Notes: generated from the letters alone by a model not told the origin. A stretch of DNA of 64,000 bases from Pseudomonas sp. MWU15-20650 (GCF_023242475.1 NZ_JALJFG010000007.1:1-64000); one strand, 5' to 3'; shown: positions 16,168-26,913, numbered from the stretch's first letter. Numbers and translations are program-made.

Positions 16168-16213
16168 TGCTGTTTTCACGCTCCAATTGCTCTAGCCCCG
16201 AGGTCATGAATCT

Positions 16214-17248
16214 TTGAAACCCTACCCTATTCATTGCGTGTCGATCGTTATCCCGGTCTACAACGAACAAGAGAGCCTGCCTGAATTGCTGCGTCGCACG
16301 ACGGCAGCTTGCAAGCAACTGGCCTACGAATACGAAATCATCCTGGTGGATGACGGTAGTCGCGACAATTCGGCCCAATTGCTGGAAGACGCAGCCGCTG
16401 AAGAAGGCAGCAACGTGGTGGCGGTCATCCTCAACCGTAACTACGGCCAGCATGCGGCGATCATGGCCGGCTTTGAGCAGTGCCGTGGCGACGTGGTGAT
16501 TACCCTCGATGCCGACCTGCAGAACCCGCCGGAAGAAATTCCGCGCCTGGTAGAGCAAGCGGCCCTGGGCTACGACGTGGTCGCAACCGTGCGTAACAAC
16601 CGCCAGGACTCGGCCTTCCGCCGCTGGCCTTCGCGCCTGATCAACCTGGCCGTACAACGCTCCACCGGCGTGGCCATGACCGACTATGGCTGCATGTTGC
16701 GCGCCTATCGCCGCACCATCGTCGACGCGATGCTGGCCTGCCGCGAGCGCAGCACCTTTATTCCGATCCTGGCTAACGGCTTTGCCCGCCACACCACGGA
16801 AATCCTGGTGCACCACGCCGAGCGTGAACACGGCGAATCGAAATACAGCGCCATGCGCTTGATCAGCCTGATGTTCGACCTGCTGACCTGCATGACCACC
16901 ACCCCATTGCGCTTACTGTCCATCGTCGGCTTCAGCCTGGCGGCACTGGGCGTGCTCTTTGCGTTTGCATTGGTGTTCCTGCGCCTGGTCTTCGGTGCCG
17001 AATGGGCCGGTTCAGGCACGTTCGTGCTGTTTGCCGTGTTGTTCGTGTTCACCGGTGGTCAATTCATTGGCATGGGCCTCTTGGGTGAATACCTGGGACG
17101 CATGTACAGTGACGTCCGTGCCCGTCCACGGTTCTTTATTGAAAAAGTGCTGCGTAACCAACCCGCAGCACCTGCGCCAGTTGTCGTGGTCGACGGTCTG
17201 GCAACTTCTCACACTTCCACTTCTCCTTCCGATCAGGTTTCGTCATGA
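16214..17248 (+). CDS. arnC: Undecaprenyl-phosphate Ara4FN transferase
   Basis: A GT2 glycosyltransferase of 344 residues that moves 4-deoxy-4-formamido-L-arabinose from UDP to undecaprenyl phosphate at the inner membrane. Visible features are [20 protein letters not shown], the nucleotide-binding [13 protein letters not shown], the DxD-type [13 protein letters not shown] and two C-terminal membrane helices (about 232-257 and 268-290). The start is a TTG (MKPYPIHC), as expected from the conserved N-terminus, with GAGG ten bases before it; a tiny ATG-AAT-CTT-TGA frame overlaps this start. The stop overlaps arnA by 4 bp. arnB, the aminotransferase that precedes arnC in other pseudomonads, is not present upstream. 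Confidence 0.95.
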   Translation: MKPYPIHCVSIVIPVYNEQESLPELLRRTTAACKQLAYEYEIILVDDGSRDNSAQLLEDAAAEEGSNVVAVILNRNYGQHAAIMAGFEQCRGDVVITLDADLQNPPEEIPRLVEQAALGYDVVATVRNNRQDSAFRRWPSRLINLAVQRSTGVAMTDYGCMLRAYRRTIVDAMLACRERSTFIPILANGFARHTTEILVHHAEREHGESKYSAMRLISLMFDLLTCMTTTPLRLLSIVGFSLAALGVLFAFALVFLRLVFGAEWAGSGTFVLFAVLFVFTGGQFIGMGLLGEYLGRMYSDVRARPRFFIEKVLRNQPAAPAPVVVVDGLATSHTSTSPSDQVSS

Positions 17249-19236
17249 ATTCAAAAGCTGTTGTCTTTGCTTATCACGATATTGGCTGTGCAGGCATTGA
17301 AGCCCTGCTGACCGCCGGCTACGACATTGCTGCCGTGTTCACCCATGCCGACGACCCCAAGGAAAATAATTTCTACGGTTCCGTCGCTCAACTCTGCGCC
17401 CGCAATGGCATCCCGGTGCACGCACCGGAAGACGCCAACCACCCGCTGTGGATCGAGCGCATTGCCAAGCTGAACCCGGATTACATCTTCTCGTTCTACT
17501 ACCGCAACCTGCTGAGCGAAGCGCTGCTGGCGACCGCCAAAAAGGGCGCGTTCAACCTGCACGGTTCACTGCTGCCTAAATACCGTGGCCGCGCTCCGGC
17601 CAACTGGGTACTGGTAAACGGCGAAACTGAAACCGGTGTGACCCTGCACCGTATGGTCAAGCGTGCCGATGCCGGCGCGATCCTGGCCCAGCAGAAAGTC
17701 GTTATCGACCGCACGGATACCGGTCTGACCCTGCACACCAAATTGCGTGACGCGGCCACCAACCTGCTGCGCGACGCCCTGCCACAACTGGCCCAAGGCA
17801 AGCTGGCTGAAACCGCCCAGGACGAAAGCCAGGCCACCTATTTCGGCCGCCGCACCGCTGCCGATGGCAAGCTGGACTGGAAAAAACCGGCTGAAGAGCT
17901 GTTCAACCTGGTTCGTGCGGTCACCCAACCGTACCCGGGCGCCTTCTGCGCTGTTGGCGAGCACAAACTGATCGTTTGGCAAGCTGACGTCATCAAGGGC
18001 AACGAAGGCCTGGCGCCAGGCCGTGTGATCAGCGTCAACCCGCTGCGCATCGCCTGCGGTGAAGACTCCCTGGTGGTCAAGTTCGGCCAGCGCAACGAAA
18101 ACGGCCTGTACCTGGCCGGCCCTTCCCTGGCCGACGAGTTGGGCCTGGTGGACGGTTCCGTACTGCGCGGCGCCGAGTCCGGCCGCAAGCCACGCCGTAC
18201 CCGCGTACTGATCCTGGGCGTGAACGGTTTCATCGGCAACCACCTGTCCGAGCGCCTGCTGCGTGACGACCGTTACGAAATCTACGGCCTGGATATCGGC
18301 TCCGACGCTATCGAGCGCCTGCGCAGCCACCCGAACTTCCACTACGTGGAAGGCGACATCAGCATTCACTCCGAGTGGATCGAGTACCACATCAAGAAGT
18401 GCGACGTGGTCCTGCCGCTGGTAGCCATCGCTACACCTATCGAATACACCCGTAACCCGCTGCGCGTGTTCGAGCTGGACTTCGAAGAGAACCTGAAACT
18501 GGTTCGCTACTGCGTCAAGTACAACAAGCGCGTGATCTTCCCGTCGACGTCCGAAGTGTATGGCATGTGCCAGGACCAGTACTTCGACGAAGACACCTCC
18601 AACCTGGTGGTCGGCCCGGTCAACAAGCAACGCTGGATCTACTCGGTTTCCAAGCAACTGCTGGACCGCGTGATCTGGGCCTACGGTGACAAGGGCTTGA
18701 AGTTCACCCTGTTCCGTCCGTTCAACTGGATGGGCCCACGCCTGGACCGCCTGGACTCGGCGCGTATCGGCAGCTCCCGTGCAATCACCCAGTTGATCCT
18801 GAACCTGGTGGAAGGCACCCCGATCCGTCTGTTCGACGGTGGTGAGCAGAAGCGTTGCTTCACCGACATCGCTGACGGTATCGAAGCCCTGGCACGCATC
18901 ATTGATAACGACAACGATGCCTGCAACGGCCAGATCATCAACATCGGCAACCCGGAAAACGAAGCCAGCATTCGTCAGCTGGGCGAAGAACTGCTGCGTC
19001 AGTTCGAAGCTCACCCGCTGCGCGGCAACTTCCCTCCGTTCGCCGGTTTCCGCGACGTAGAGAGCAAGGCGTTCTACGGCACCGGTTACCAGGACGTGGC
19101 ACACCGCAAACCAAGCATCGAAAACGCCAAGCGCCTGCTGAACTGGGAGCCGACCGTAGAGATGAGCGAAACCATCGGCAACACGCTCGACTTCTTCCTG
19201 CGTGAAGCCATGCTCGAAATCGCGGACAAGAAGTAA
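17245..19236 (+). CDS. arnA: Bifunctional UDP-Ara4N formyltransferase / UDP-glucuronate decarboxylase
   Basis: 663 residues, the full length for ArnA. The N-terminal domain (about 1-300) is a formyltransferase with [19 protein letters not shown] and [17 protein letters not shown], supplying the catalytic Asn/His and a downstream Asp. It formylates UDP-Ara4N with 10-formyl-tetrahydrofolate. The C-terminal domain (about 315-660) is a short-chain dehydrogenase-like decarboxylase: [16 protein letters not shown] binds NAD, STSEVYG holds Ser/Glu, and [10 protein letters not shown] is the YxxxK pair. It oxidises and decarboxylates UDP-glucuronate made by Ugd, the operon's later gene. The ATG overlaps arnC (ATGA) and the stop overlaps arnD by one base. 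Confidence 0.97.
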   Translation: MNSKAVVFAYHDIGCAGIEALLTAGYDIAAVFTHADDPKENNFYGSVAQLCARNGIPVHAPEDANHPLWIERIAKLNPDYIFSFYYRNLLSEALLATAKKGAFNLHGSLLPKYRGRAPANWVLVNGETETGVTLHRMVKRADAGAILAQQKVVIDRTDTGLTLHTKLRDAATNLLRDALPQLAQGKLAETAQDESQATYFGRRTAADGKLDWKKPAEELFNLVRAVTQPYPGAFCAVGEHKLIVWQADVIKGNEGLAPGRVISVNPLRIACGEDSLVVKFGQRNENGLYLAGPSLADELGLVDGSVLRGAESGRKPRRTRVLILGVNGFIGNHLSERLLRDDRYEIYGLDIGSDAIERLRSHPNFHYVEGDISIHSEWIEYHIKKCDVVLPLVAIATPIEYTRNPLRVFELDFEENLKLVRYCVKYNKRVIFPSTSEVYGMCQDQYFDEDTSNLVVGPVNKQRWIYSVSKQLLDRVIWAYGDKGLKFTLFRPFNWMGPRLDRLDSARIGSSRAITQLILNLVEGTPIRLFDGGEQKRCFTDIADGIEALARIIDNDNDACNGQIINIGNPENEASIRQLGEELLRQFEAHPLRGNFPPFAGFRDVESKAFYGTGYQDVAHRKPSIENAKRLLNWEPTVEMSETIGNTLDFFLREAMLEIADKK

Positions 19237-20120
19237 TGCAGGCAGGTCTTCGCATCGACGTCGACACCTATCGAGGCACCCGTGAAGGGGTGCCTCGGTT
19301 GCTCGAGTCCCTGGATGAAGCCGGGGTCAAAGCGACGTTCTTCTTCAGCGTTGGGCCGGACAACATGGGGCGCCACTTGTGGCGCCTGATCCGTCCGCAA
19401 TTCCTGTGGAAGATGCTGCGCTCCAATGCCGCCGGCCTGTATGGCTGGGACATCTTGCTGGCCGGCACCGCCTGGCCAGGCAAGCCGATTGGCCGCGACC
19501 TGGGGCACCTGATGCGCCAGGCCAAGGCCGCCGGGCATGAAGTCGGCCTGCACGCCTGGGATCACCATGGCTGGCAGGCCAACACCGGGCGTTGGAGCGA
19601 CGCACAGCTGATCGAGCAGATTCGACGCGGTGTGGACACCTTGAGCGACATCCTTGGCGAGCGTATCGATTGCTCAGCGGCCGCCGGTTGGCGTGCCGAC
19701 GAGCGCGTGGTGCAAGCCAAACAAAGTTTCAACTTTCGCTACAACAGTGATTGCCGGGGCACCAGCCTGTTTCGACCGACCTTGGCCGATGGCAGCGCGG
19801 GCACCCCACAAATTCCGGTAGACCTGCCGACCTTCGACGAAGTCGTCGGGCCGGTGGTGGCTGCCAAAGAGTTCAACAGCTTCATTCTTGACCGCTTTAG
19901 CGAGTCGAAGCTGAATGTCTACACGATCCACGCAGAAGTAGAAGGGATTCTGATGGCTGATGACTTTCGCCAACTGCTGGCCCAGGCCAAACAGCGCGGC
20001 ATCCACTTCACCCCCCTGGGCGACCTGTTGCCCGCGGATGTGACCACCCTGCCCCAGCAACAACTGGTGCGCGGTGTGTTGAGCGGCCGCGAGGGTTGGC
20101 TTGGAGTGCAGCAGGCATGA
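19236..20120 (+). CDS. arnD: Ara4FN-undecaprenyl-phosphate deformylase
   Basis: A 294-residue NodB-type polysaccharide deacetylase that removes the formyl group after transfer to undecaprenyl phosphate. The metal-binding layout is present: [14 protein letters not shown] carries the catalytic Asp pair, [11 protein letters not shown] follows, and [13 protein letters not shown] provides the His pair. [11 protein letters not shown] and [10 protein letters not shown] match the ArnD C-terminal half. It acts at the periplasmic face or membrane interface with ArnC and ArnT. The start ATG overlaps the arnA stop (TAATG), and its stop overlaps arnT by 4 bp. Confidence 0.95.
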   Translation: MQAGLRIDVDTYRGTREGVPRLLESLDEAGVKATFFFSVGPDNMGRHLWRLIRPQFLWKMLRSNAAGLYGWDILLAGTAWPGKPIGRDLGHLMRQAKAAGHEVGLHAWDHHGWQANTGRWSDAQLIEQIRRGVDTLSDILGERIDCSAAAGWRADERVVQAKQSFNFRYNSDCRGTSLFRPTLADGSAGTPQIPVDLPTFDEVVGPVVAAKEFNSFILDRFSESKLNVYTIHAEVEGILMADDFRQLLAQAKQRGIHFTPLGDLLPADVTTLPQQQLVRGVLSGREGWLGVQQA

Positions 20121-21772
20121 TTCGGCGCTGGGCACTGCCCCTGCTCCTGTTGGCGTTTGGCCTGTTCTACCTGCTACCACTGGCCACCCACGGCCTGTGG
20201 ATCCCCGATGAAACCCGCTATGCGCAGATCAGCCAGGAAATGCTGCTGACCGGCAAATGGGCCTCGCCGCATTTCATGGGCATTCGCTACTTCGAAAAAC
20301 CCGCAGCGGGCTACTGGATGATCGCGCTGGGCCAGGCGATCTTCGGGCAGAACCTGTTCGGCGTGCGGTTTGCTTCAGCCTTGAGCACCGGCTTGAGCAT
20401 TGTCCTGGTTTACCTGGTGTCCCGTCGGCTGTGGAACAACCCGCAAAAAAGCCTGGTCAGCACCGTGCTGTACATGAGCTTTGTCAGCGTGGCATTGCTC
20501 GGCGGCTATGCCAACCTGGACCCGCAGTTCACCTTCTGGGTCAACCTGACCGGCGTCGCGTTGTGGTTCTGCTTCGACTGCACCACCCGTCGTGGCCGTT
20601 TGTGGTCCTGGGCGTTGCTGGGCTTCGCCTGCGGCATGGGTTTCATGACCAAGGGCTTCCTGGCCTGGCTGCTGCCGGTGTTGATCGCCCTGCCCTACGC
20701 TCTCTGGCAAAAGCGTTTTACCGAATTACTCGGTTACGGCGTCGTGGCGGTGCTCGTGGCCATTGTGGTCAGCGTGCCATGGGCGTTAGCCGTACACCTG
20801 CAAGAGCCTGACTACTGGAACTTCTTCTTCTGGCACGAGCATATCCAGCGTTTCGCCGGTGAAGACGCACAGCACGCCGAGCCGTTCTGGTATTACCTGC
20901 CGCTGCTGGTCGCCTTTTCGCTGCCGTGGGTCGCCCTGCTGCCGTCCACGGTCAAACAGGCGTGGGTGGAAAAACGCCTGCCCAAGACCGCGTTCCTGCT
21001 GTTGTGGCTGCTGATGCCCCTGGCATTCTTCAGCCTGGCCAAGGGCAAGTTGCCCTCCTATATCATGCCGTGCCTGGTGCCCCTGGCGTTGTTGATGGGC
21101 TCGACCTTGACCGACAAACTGGCCCAGGGCCAGGGTCGCGCACTGCGCATCAACGGCGGGTTGAACCTGGTGATTGGCGTGCTGGGGTTGCTGGCCTTGA
21201 GCTGGTTTCAATTGAAGAACCCTGTCTACGCGCACGGTGAAGAAACCCTGAGCCTGGTGCTGGTGTTTACCTTCCTGTTCGGCTGGATTTTCGCCAACCT
21301 GTTGCAAGCCGCACGCCCCTTGACGCTCTGGGCCGCACCCGTTGTCGGCAGCTGGTTGCTGGTAGCGCTCGTCCCTGCCGCGCTGCCGCACTCGGTGGTT
21401 TATAACAAGACGCCAGACCAGTTCATCATCGATCATTTGCAGGAGCTGCAACCGACCAGCGCGCTGCTGAGCAACGACCTGGGAGCGGCATCGGCGCTGT
21501 CATGGCGCCTGGCACGGCCGGACGTAACCCTCTACAACACCGTCGGTGAAGTGAAATACGGCATTGCCTACCCGGACACAGCCCATCGCAAGATCGACCC
21601 CAGCCAAGTCCAGCAATGGATGAGCGACGCACGCAAGCAAGGCGCCGTGGGTGTGGTCATGCGGGTCAAGGGCGAGGACGAAGTCGCCGAAGTCGAATTG
21701 CTGCCCAAAGATGGCAAGCGCTACGAACAAGGCAATATCGTGATTCTGATCTTCCCGCAGGTTACGCAATGA
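20117..21772 (+). CDS. arnT: Lipid A aminoarabinose transferase
   Basis: A 551-residue GT-C fold membrane enzyme with about a dozen helices. It transfers L-Ara4N from undecaprenyl phosphate to lipid A phosphates on the periplasmic side, lowering negative charge and giving polymyxin resistance. The first periplasmic loop contains the typical [18 protein letters not shown] and [18 protein letters not shown], with the Asp-Glu pair needed for catalysis. I chose the ATG at 20117 (MIRRWALP), which overlaps the arnD stop (ATGA), over an upstream in-frame TTG at 20096. The C-terminal soluble domain begins around residue 430. Confidence 0.95.
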   Translation: MIRRWALPLLLLAFGLFYLLPLATHGLWIPDETRYAQISQEMLLTGKWASPHFMGIRYFEKPAAGYWMIALGQAIFGQNLFGVRFASALSTGLSIVLVYLVSRRLWNNPQKSLVSTVLYMSFVSVALLGGYANLDPQFTFWVNLTGVALWFCFDCTTRRGRLWSWALLGFACGMGFMTKGFLAWLLPVLIALPYALWQKRFTELLGYGVVAVLVAIVVSVPWALAVHLQEPDYWNFFFWHEHIQRFAGEDAQHAEPFWYYLPLLVAFSLPWVALLPSTVKQAWVEKRLPKTAFLLLWLLMPLAFFSLAKGKLPSYIMPCLVPLALLMGSTLTDKLAQGQGRALRINGGLNLVIGVLGLLALSWFQLKNPVYAHGEETLSLVLVFTFLFGWIFANLLQAARPLTLWAAPVVGSWLLVALVPAALPHSVVYNKTPDQFIIDHLQELQPTSALLSNDLGAASALSWRLARPDVTLYNTVGEVKYGIAYPDTAHRKIDPSQVQQWMSDARKQGAVGVVMRVKGEDEVAEVELLPKDGKRYEQGNIVILIFPQVTQ

Positions 21773-22116
21773 TCACCCTGCTTCTGTTGCTGACGGCCTG
21801 TTTACTCACGTGCATGGGCCAAGTCTCGCAAAAATTTGCGGTGGAAAGCTGGCGTGACCTGCCGCAGGGTTGGGCGCTGAAGCTGCGCTCGCCCTGGTTA
21901 TGGTCGGCACTGGTTTGCCTGGGCCTGGGTTTGCTGGTGTGGCTGCTGGTGTTGCAGCGCCTGGAGGTCGGGATTGCCTACCCGATGCTCAGCCTGAACT
22001 TTGTACTGGTTACGCTGATGGCGCGCTTTGTGTTTCATGAACACATTGATGGCCGGCACTGGATGGGGGTGGCGCTGGTCATCGCCGGTGTCGTGTTGCT
22101 GGGGCGCCAGGTATGA
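21769..22116 (+). CDS. arnE: Undecaprenyl-phosphate-Ara4N flippase subunit ArnE
   Basis: 115 residues and four membrane helices, an EamA/SMR-like half transporter. The helices include [38 protein letters not shown], and [20 protein letters not shown] ending GVVLLGRQV. With ArnF it is thought to flip the aminoarabinose carrier across the inner membrane. The start at 21769 overlaps the arnT stop (ATGA); the longer frame upstream of it is only a shadow of arnT. The stop overlaps arnF by 4 bp. Confidence 0.92.
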   Translation: MITLLLLLTACLLTCMGQVSQKFAVESWRDLPQGWALKLRSPWLWSALVCLGLGLLVWLLVLQRLEVGIAYPMLSLNFVLVTLMARFVFHEHIDGRHWMGVALVIAGVVLLGRQV

Positions 22117-22526
22117 GCCGGGTGCGAGGTTTCACCCTGGCCCTGGGCAGCGTCGGCCTGGTCAGTGCGGCTCAATTGGGCATGCGCTGGAGCATGACCC
22201 GCCTACCGTTGCCCGCCGAGTGGCTGACGGCCTTCAACAGTAACACCATCGACCTCGGTGCCTTGGGCGTGGTGATCCTGGCGATCATCGCCTATGCACT
22301 GTCGATGCTGTGCTGGCTCGGTGCGTTGAAGGACCTGCCCCTCGGCCGCGCCTATTCGCTGCTCAGCATCAGCTATGCGCTGGTCTACCTGCTGGCTGCC
22401 AGCCTGCCGGTGTTCAACGAACATTTTTCGCTTTCAAAAACCCTGGGGGTGGCCTTGGTCATCCTCGGTGTATTGGTTATTAACTCTCGTCGTGCTAGCA
22501 CCACAAGTCCCAGGAATGCCCCATGA
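22113..22526 (+). CDS. arnF: Undecaprenyl-phosphate-Ara4N flippase subunit ArnF
   Basis: A 137-residue four-helix membrane protein, the partner of ArnE. Conserved elements are [15 protein letters not shown] near the start, a central helix [20 protein letters not shown], and [19 protein letters not shown], the motif shared by SMR-like flippase subunits. The C-terminus is polar ([14 protein letters not shown]). It begins with an ATGA overlap on arnE and ends with an ATGA overlap on ugd, so six consecutive genes are translationally coupled. Confidence 0.92.
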   Translation: MSRVRGFTLALGSVGLVSAAQLGMRWSMTRLPLPAEWLTAFNSNTIDLGALGVVILAIIAYALSMLCWLGALKDLPLGRAYSLLSISYALVYLLAASLPVFNEHFSLSKTLGVALVILGVLVINSRRASTTSPRNAP

Positions 22527-23902
22527 AAATCAGTGTGTTTGGTAGTGGTTACGTCGGTCTGGTGCAGGCCACCGTATTGGCCGAAGTCGGTCACGATGTC
22601 ATCTGCATGGACGTTGACAAGAGCAAGGTCGAGTCGCTGCAGAAAGGCCACGTGACGATCTTCGAGCCGGGCCTGGCAGCCATGGTCAAGGAAAACCTGG
22701 AAAGCGGGCGTCTGCATTTTACCTACGACGAAAAACTCGCCGTTGAACACGGTGAAGTGCTGTTTATCGCCGTGGGTACGCCGTCGGATGAAGACGGCTC
22801 GGCCGACCTGAAATACGTGCTGTCGGTCGGTGACGCCGTGTCCCGCCATCGTGTAGAACCGGTGATTCTGGTAGAGAAGTCCACCGTTCCCGTCGGCACG
22901 GGCGACACACTGCGCGCGCACATCGAAAAGAACCTGCACGTGGCGGGCCGCCACTTGGAATTCGATATCGTCTCCAACCCGGAATTCCTCAAGGAAGGCA
23001 CGGCGGTTGCCGACTGCCGCCGTCCGGACCGCATCATCATCGGTTGCGAGCGTGAAGAAGTGCGTGAAGTGATGCGCGACCTGTACGCGCCGTTCAACCG
23101 CAACCACGATCGCATCATCTTCATGGACCTGCGCAGCGCCGAACTGACCAAGTACGCCGCCAACTGCATGCTGGCCACCAAGATCAGCTTTATCAACCAG
23201 ATCGCCGAACTGGCCGAACACCTGGGCGCCGACATCGAAGCCGTACGCCTGGGCATTGGTGCCGACTCGCGCATCGGCTACCACTTCATCTACCCGGGTT
23301 GCGGCTACGGTGGCTCGTGCTTCCCCAAAGACATGCGCGCCCTGATCCACAGCGCCAAGGAAGCCAACTGCTCCAGCGACCTGCTGGAAGCCGTGGAAGC
23401 CATCAACCAGCGTCAGAAGAGCAAGCTGTTCGAGCGTATCAACGCTTACTTCAAGGGCGAGCTCAAGGGCAAGACCTTCGCGTTGTGGGGCCTGGCCTTC
23501 AAGCCCAACACCGACGACATGCGTGATGCTCCGAGCCGCGTGCTGATGGAAGCCTTGTGGGCAGCCGGTGCCAATGTGCGCGCCTTTGACCCGGAGGCGA
23601 TGCAGGAAACTCAGCGGATCTACGGTGACGAGTCCCGCCTGACCCTGTTGGGTACCCCCGAATCCGCCTTGAGCGGCGCCGATGCGTTGATCGTCTGCAC
23701 GGAATGGCAGCAATTCAAGGCGCCGGATTTCGACCTGATCCTGGACCGCCTGAAAAACCCGGTGATCTTCGACGGCCGCAACCTGTACGACGGTGAGCGT
23801 CTGGCGCGCAAAGGCTTCAAATATTTCCCAATGGGCCGTGGCGACTCCTGCGAGCTGCCAATTCCCCAGCAAAACTGGGCACCTCAAGTCAAGGAAGACT
23901 GA
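22523..23902 (+). CDS. ugd: UDP-glucose 6-dehydrogenase
   Basis: 459 residues; oxidises UDP-glucose to UDP-glucuronate with two NAD, feeding the decarboxylase half of ArnA. The N-terminal Rossmann motif is [20 protein letters not shown]. The substrate domain has STVPVGTGD and [11 protein letters not shown], and the catalytic Cys is in [14 protein letters not shown]. The C-terminal UDP-binding domain contains [19 protein letters not shown]. It is also called pmrE in pseudomonads. It overlaps arnF by 4 bp and is followed by a GT39 gene after 3 bp, so it belongs to the same operon. Confidence 0.96.
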   Translation: MKISVFGSGYVGLVQATVLAEVGHDVICMDVDKSKVESLQKGHVTIFEPGLAAMVKENLESGRLHFTYDEKLAVEHGEVLFIAVGTPSDEDGSADLKYVLSVGDAVSRHRVEPVILVEKSTVPVGTGDTLRAHIEKNLHVAGRHLEFDIVSNPEFLKEGTAVADCRRPDRIIIGCEREEVREVMRDLYAPFNRNHDRIIFMDLRSAELTKYAANCMLATKISFINQIAELAEHLGADIEAVRLGIGADSRIGYHFIYPGCGYGGSCFPKDMRALIHSAKEANCSSDLLEAVEAINQRQKSKLFERINAYFKGELKGKTFALWGLAFKPNTDDMRDAPSRVLMEALWAAGANVRAFDPEAMQETQRIYGDESRLTLLGTPESALSGADALIVCTEWQQFKAPDFDLILDRLKNPVIFDGRNLYDGERLARKGFKYFPMGRGDSCELPIPQQNWAPQVKED

Positions 23903-23905
23903 CAC

Positions 23906-25528
23906 GTGAACAAAGCTCATCCGCCCCTGCTGAATGCAATGATCCGTCACCAGTCACTGGGGCTGGGGCTCTTGGCGCTGGTGTTATTCATTGTCGGCAA
24001 TTGGCATCAGGCCGTCATCGGCTTCGATTCGCGCTTCGTGCTGTTTGCCCAGGAGATGCTGCGCCATGGGCCGAGCTTTTTCCCCACCACTTACGGCCAG
24101 CCGTATGCCGACTATCTGGCGACCTCGACCCTGCTGACCTGGCTGCTGTCCTTGCCGTTGGGCCAGGTCACCAGCTTGACGGCGTGGTTGCCCACGGCGG
24201 TCGCTTCAGCGTTGATCGTGGTGCTGGTGTATCGCCTCACCGCGCCCTACTCCCCGCGCTGGGGCCTGCTGAGTGTTGCGATGTTGCTGCTCAGCAGCAC
24301 CTTTATCAGCGAAACCCGCGCGGTTTCCCTGGACCAGATGCTCGCCGCTGTCGCCTTGGCCGTGTTCTACCTGGGTTATGCCCATGATCATTTCGGTGCG
24401 GCCAAGCGTTTGCACTGGCTGTTCCTGCTGCTCATTCTTGGTTTTGCGATTCGTGGCCCGATCGGCCTGGTGATCCCAACCGGCGTGCTGTGCAGCTATT
24501 ACCTGATCAACCGCCAATGGCGCCAACTGTTCAGCTTTGGGCTGTTGGCATTGGCACTGCTGGCGGCGTGTGTCGGCCTGCTGTTGCTGCTGGCCAAGCT
24601 CAGCGGCGGCGAAGTCTTCATGCAGGACGTCATTCGCATGCAGTTCCTCGGGCGCATGGATGGCACCGAAGGCTCCAGCGGCGTGTTGTATTACTTCACC
24701 AGTTCCATGGGCAACTATGCCCTGGCCTATCCCGTAGCGATCCTGGTGTTGCTGGCCGTGCTGATGGGGGGCCGTAGAACACCGGACCCGGCGTTGAAAC
24801 TGGTGCTGTACTGCGCCGCGGCCGGTTTGCTGGTGATGGTGGGCCTGTCAGTGCCCCAGGCCAAAAAGGCGCGCTATATCCTGCCGATGTTGCCGATGGC
24901 GGCGATCATTGCCGCGTACCCCTTCCAGGTGACTCAAGGGCGGCTGTTTGCCGGCCTGCGCGGGTTGATGCTGGTTATCTGGACGCTGTTGCCGGCACTG
25001 CTGGCGATCGGCCTGGTGGTTGCGCAGCGACGCTACCCAGAGCAACTGGCCAGCCTCGGGTTGATGTTCGGGGTGCTTGGGGTGCTGCAGGTACTGGCGC
25101 TGCTGACGTTGCTGAAGTCTCGGCTACGTCCGTTCGGTTCCGCCTTGGCGGCGGTGCTGGCCCTTTGGGCAACCTACATCATTGTGGTTGAGCCCATGGA
25201 GCGTACGCTCTACGACACCCGCACGTTCACCCTCGCGGTCAAAGCCCAGATCCTGCAACAACCGGCACCTCTGGTACTGCACGCCTTGGGCAAAGATGCG
25301 AAAGCGATCAAGTTCATGGTCAACTTCGATTGCGATAAGGTCCCGCTGTTTACCCAGCTACCCGCCGAACTCAAACCCATTCAGGCCCCCGCGTGGTTGG
25401 TCATGAGCCAGGCTGACTTCGAAGGGTTGACCGATCCTCACCTGCGTTCGATCGCGCCGACACTGACTGGCGAGTTCGACAAAAACCCTTATGTGTTGCT
25501 GCACCTGGAAAAAACCGCCACTCCTTGA
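23906..25528 (+). CDS. ArnT-like GT39 glycosyltransferase (extra gene of the arn operon)
   Basis: A 540-residue membrane protein with many helices and the dolichyl-phosphate-mannose/ArnT (GT-C) layout. The first loop contains FDSRFVLFAQEMLRHG and PTTYGQPYADY, resembling ArnT's catalytic loop, and VPQAKKARYILPMLP is like the ArnT central helix loop. The start is a GTG at 23906, 3 bp after ugd, with GGAAG upstream; an ATG at 23939 is an alternative. It is probably transcribed with arn. A second lipid A or carrier glycosyltransferase is an inference; the acceptor and sugar are unknown. A strong terminator follows at 25557. Confidence 0.85.
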   Translation: MNKAHPPLLNAMIRHQSLGLGLLALVLFIVGNWHQAVIGFDSRFVLFAQEMLRHGPSFFPTTYGQPYADYLATSTLLTWLLSLPLGQVTSLTAWLPTAVASALIVVLVYRLTAPYSPRWGLLSVAMLLLSSTFISETRAVSLDQMLAAVALAVFYLGYAHDHFGAAKRLHWLFLLLILGFAIRGPIGLVIPTGVLCSYYLINRQWRQLFSFGLLALALLAACVGLLLLLAKLSGGEVFMQDVIRMQFLGRMDGTEGSSGVLYYFTSSMGNYALAYPVAILVLLAVLMGGRRTPDPALKLVLYCAAAGLLVMVGLSVPQAKKARYILPMLPMAAIIAAYPFQVTQGRLFAGLRGLMLVIWTLLPALLAIGLVVAQRRYPEQLASLGLMFGVLGVLQVLALLTLLKSRLRPFGSALAAVLALWATYIIVVEPMERTLYDTRTFTLAVKAQILQQPAPLVLHALGKDAKAIKFMVNFDCDKVPLFTQLPAELKPIQAPAWLVMSQADFEGLTDPHLRSIAPTLTGEFDKNPYVLLHLEKTATP

Positions 25529-25556
25529 GCATGTTTCCAGCGACCTCGTAAGAAAG

Positions 25557-25588
25557 AACGCCCACTCTTCAACCAGTGGGCGTTTTTC
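25557..25588 (+). terminator. Rho-independent terminator of the arn operon
   Basis: AACGCCCACT (25557-25566) pairs with AGTGGGCGTT (25575-25584) around an 8-base loop and is followed by a T-run to 25587. It lies 28 bp after the GT39 stop. Confidence 0.92.
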
Positions 25589-25813
25589 ATTATGAGTGCA
25601 AAGAAAAACCCTACATTCCTTTGCGTAACGGCCGGTGCACTTTCCCTTCCGGTGCTTGGAACCCAAATGTAGACTCGCTTGCCAGGTGCATTAACTATTT
25701 ACCACCCCGCACCAGGGCCTATCTCTACGGGCCCGGGTTTGAGTACCCCACAACAACAAGGACGTGGTAGGTCGGCCCTGTGTGGCGGCCTACTTCATTG
25801 AGAGGACAATGCC
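25589..25813 (+). promoter_or_regulatory. Leader region of the small ORF at 25814
   Basis: I see no gene here. ACAACAACAAGG at about 25750-25761 resembles the CA-motif used by Hfq/Crc. GGGCC...GGGCCC and GTAGG...CCTAC pairings lie around it (25716-25790). The stretch may be a structured 5' leader or a small RNA; this is speculative. Confidence 0.3.
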
Positions 25814-26038
25814 GTGCGAGAGGAACTGTTCAATGTACCTTTACCGAGACTGGACCGTTTGATGGCGTTACGCGATGCGCTGGTCGCCTTGAAAGGACCG
25901 CTGGCCAACGATCGCCAGCTCCAGGAAAACCTGCAAAAGCATCTGTTCAACGAGGAAACCGATTGCCGGGTGCTGGGCAAAATCAGCACCCCAGTGCCCT
26001 ACCCGGCCAGCTCGATGCCATTGGGCGAAGCGCGTTAG
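25814..26038 (+). CDS. Small hypothetical protein
   Basis: A 74-residue soluble protein with no signal peptide. It begins at a GTG at 25814, with GAGGA eight bases upstream. Its composition is regular and looks coded: an amphipathic helix LPRLDRLMALRDALVALKGP, then DRQLQENLQKHLFNEETDCRV and a Pro-rich tail. No known domain is recognised. Such short helical proteins recur in fluorescent pseudomonads, but I cannot assign a role. It stands alone between the arn terminator and the HPP gene. Confidence 0.6.
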   Translation: MREELFNVPLPRLDRLMALRDALVALKGPLANDRQLQENLQKHLFNEETDCRVLGKISTPVPYPASSMPLGEAR

Positions 26039-26202
26039 ATACATAATTTTTGCACTTGAACCGCATTAATATGCAGTGGCGCCGTCAGGCCAGGATCGGC
26101 ACACTGCGCAGTGTTCCTCCCCCAATAGTGGAACGTTCAAAGGCTTTTCCGGGAAACCAGGCAAGCCTTTTTTTTCGCCCGTCGTTTCAGGACCCCTTTT
26201 CA

Positions 26203-26913
26203 ATGCTCGCTCGCTGGTTACCCGCTGCTATCAACACCCGCCCCACCGAATGGAGCCGCGCTGCCATCGGCATGGCCTTGGGCACGATGTTCAGTGTCTG
26301 GGCATGCGCCCACGTGTTTGGCATGGACGTCGCGCTGCACCTGCTGGGCCCGCTCGGCGCTTCGGCGGTGCTTCTGTTTGCCGTGTCTTCGGGGGCGCTG
26401 GCCCAGCCGTGGTCAATTATTGGCAGTTATTTATGCGCGGGGGTTGTGGCATTGCTCGTCGCCCGCGTGCTGGGACGGACCTTGGGCAGCGCCTGCCTGG
26501 CGGCAGGCATGACGGTGATCCTGATCTGTTGGCTACGTTGCCTGCACCCACCGGCCGGTGGCCTGGCCATGACCCTGGTGTTGGCTGACCCTGCGTCCAT
26601 TGCCCTCGGTTGGCACGAACTGGCGCCGGTCATGCTTGGCGCTGGTGCCTTGCTGGTGTGTGCGCTGGCCTACAACAATGCGACCCGCACGCGTTATCCC
26701 AAGGGCCTTGCCGAGTCGCCCGCCGTGGTGATCGGCAGCACGCCCCCCATCACCGACCCGACTATTACCGCAGCCGATCTCAAACAGGCATTGGCCGAGA
26801 TGGAGCAATTCTACGATGTAGAGCCGACCGCACTGGAACAACTGATCCATGCCGCCGAAGGCCATGCACGGCGGCGCAGCATCGGCGAAGTGTTGGCCAG
26901 CCGCTCGGCCTGA
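26203..26913 (+). CDS. HPP-family membrane protein
   Basis: A 236-residue protein with four to five N-terminal membrane helices. The family-naming HPP motif is in LRCLHPPAGGLAMTLVL, and the preceding MDVALHLLGPLGASAVLLFAV is typical. The C-terminal 70 residues are soluble and helical (AADLKQALAEMEQFYDVEPT). Bacterial HPP proteins have been linked to nitrite transport in some organisms; the substrate is uncertain here. I start it at the ATG at 26203 (MLARWLPAAINTRP), since the upstream extension has poor composition. It is monocistronic. Confidence 0.85.
   Translation: MLARWLPAAINTRPTEWSRAAIGMALGTMFSVWACAHVFGMDVALHLLGPLGASAVLLFAVSSGALAQPWSIIGSYLCAGVVALLVARVLGRTLGSACLAAGMTVILICWLRCLHPPAGGLAMTLVLADPASIALGWHELAPVMLGAGALLVCALAYNNATRTRYPKGLAESPAVVIGSTPPITDPTITAADLKQALAEMEQFYDVEPTALEQLIHAAEGHARRRSIGEVLASRSA

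Larger units (their letters stand above)
15747..16213 (+). promoter_or_regulatory. Control region of the arn operon
   Basis: A 467-bp non-coding region. TTTCAT at 15937-15942 and 15948-15953, followed by GTTCAA at 15958-15963, form hexamers repeated with an 11/10-bp period. This is the arrangement bound by PhoP/PmrA-type response regulators, the known activators of arn genes. An AT-rich stretch follows (CATTTTTGCGCTTAAT, about 15963-15978). A possible short leader ORF and a 10-bp-arm hairpin lie closer to arnC. arnB, normally the first gene, is absent from this space. Confidence 0.4.

Noticed and set aside
17566..19104. 512-codon open frame on the minus strand
   Set aside because: Antisense of arnA; Val/Gln/Asp-rich without domains.
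22385..23950. 521-codon open frame on the minus strand
   Set aside because: Antisense of ugd, which has a complete set of motifs; its composition is not protein-like.
25814..26038. Antisense frame at 25795-25989 as a gene
   Set aside because: The plus-strand frame has a good ribosome site and a more natural composition; the antisense frame has neither.
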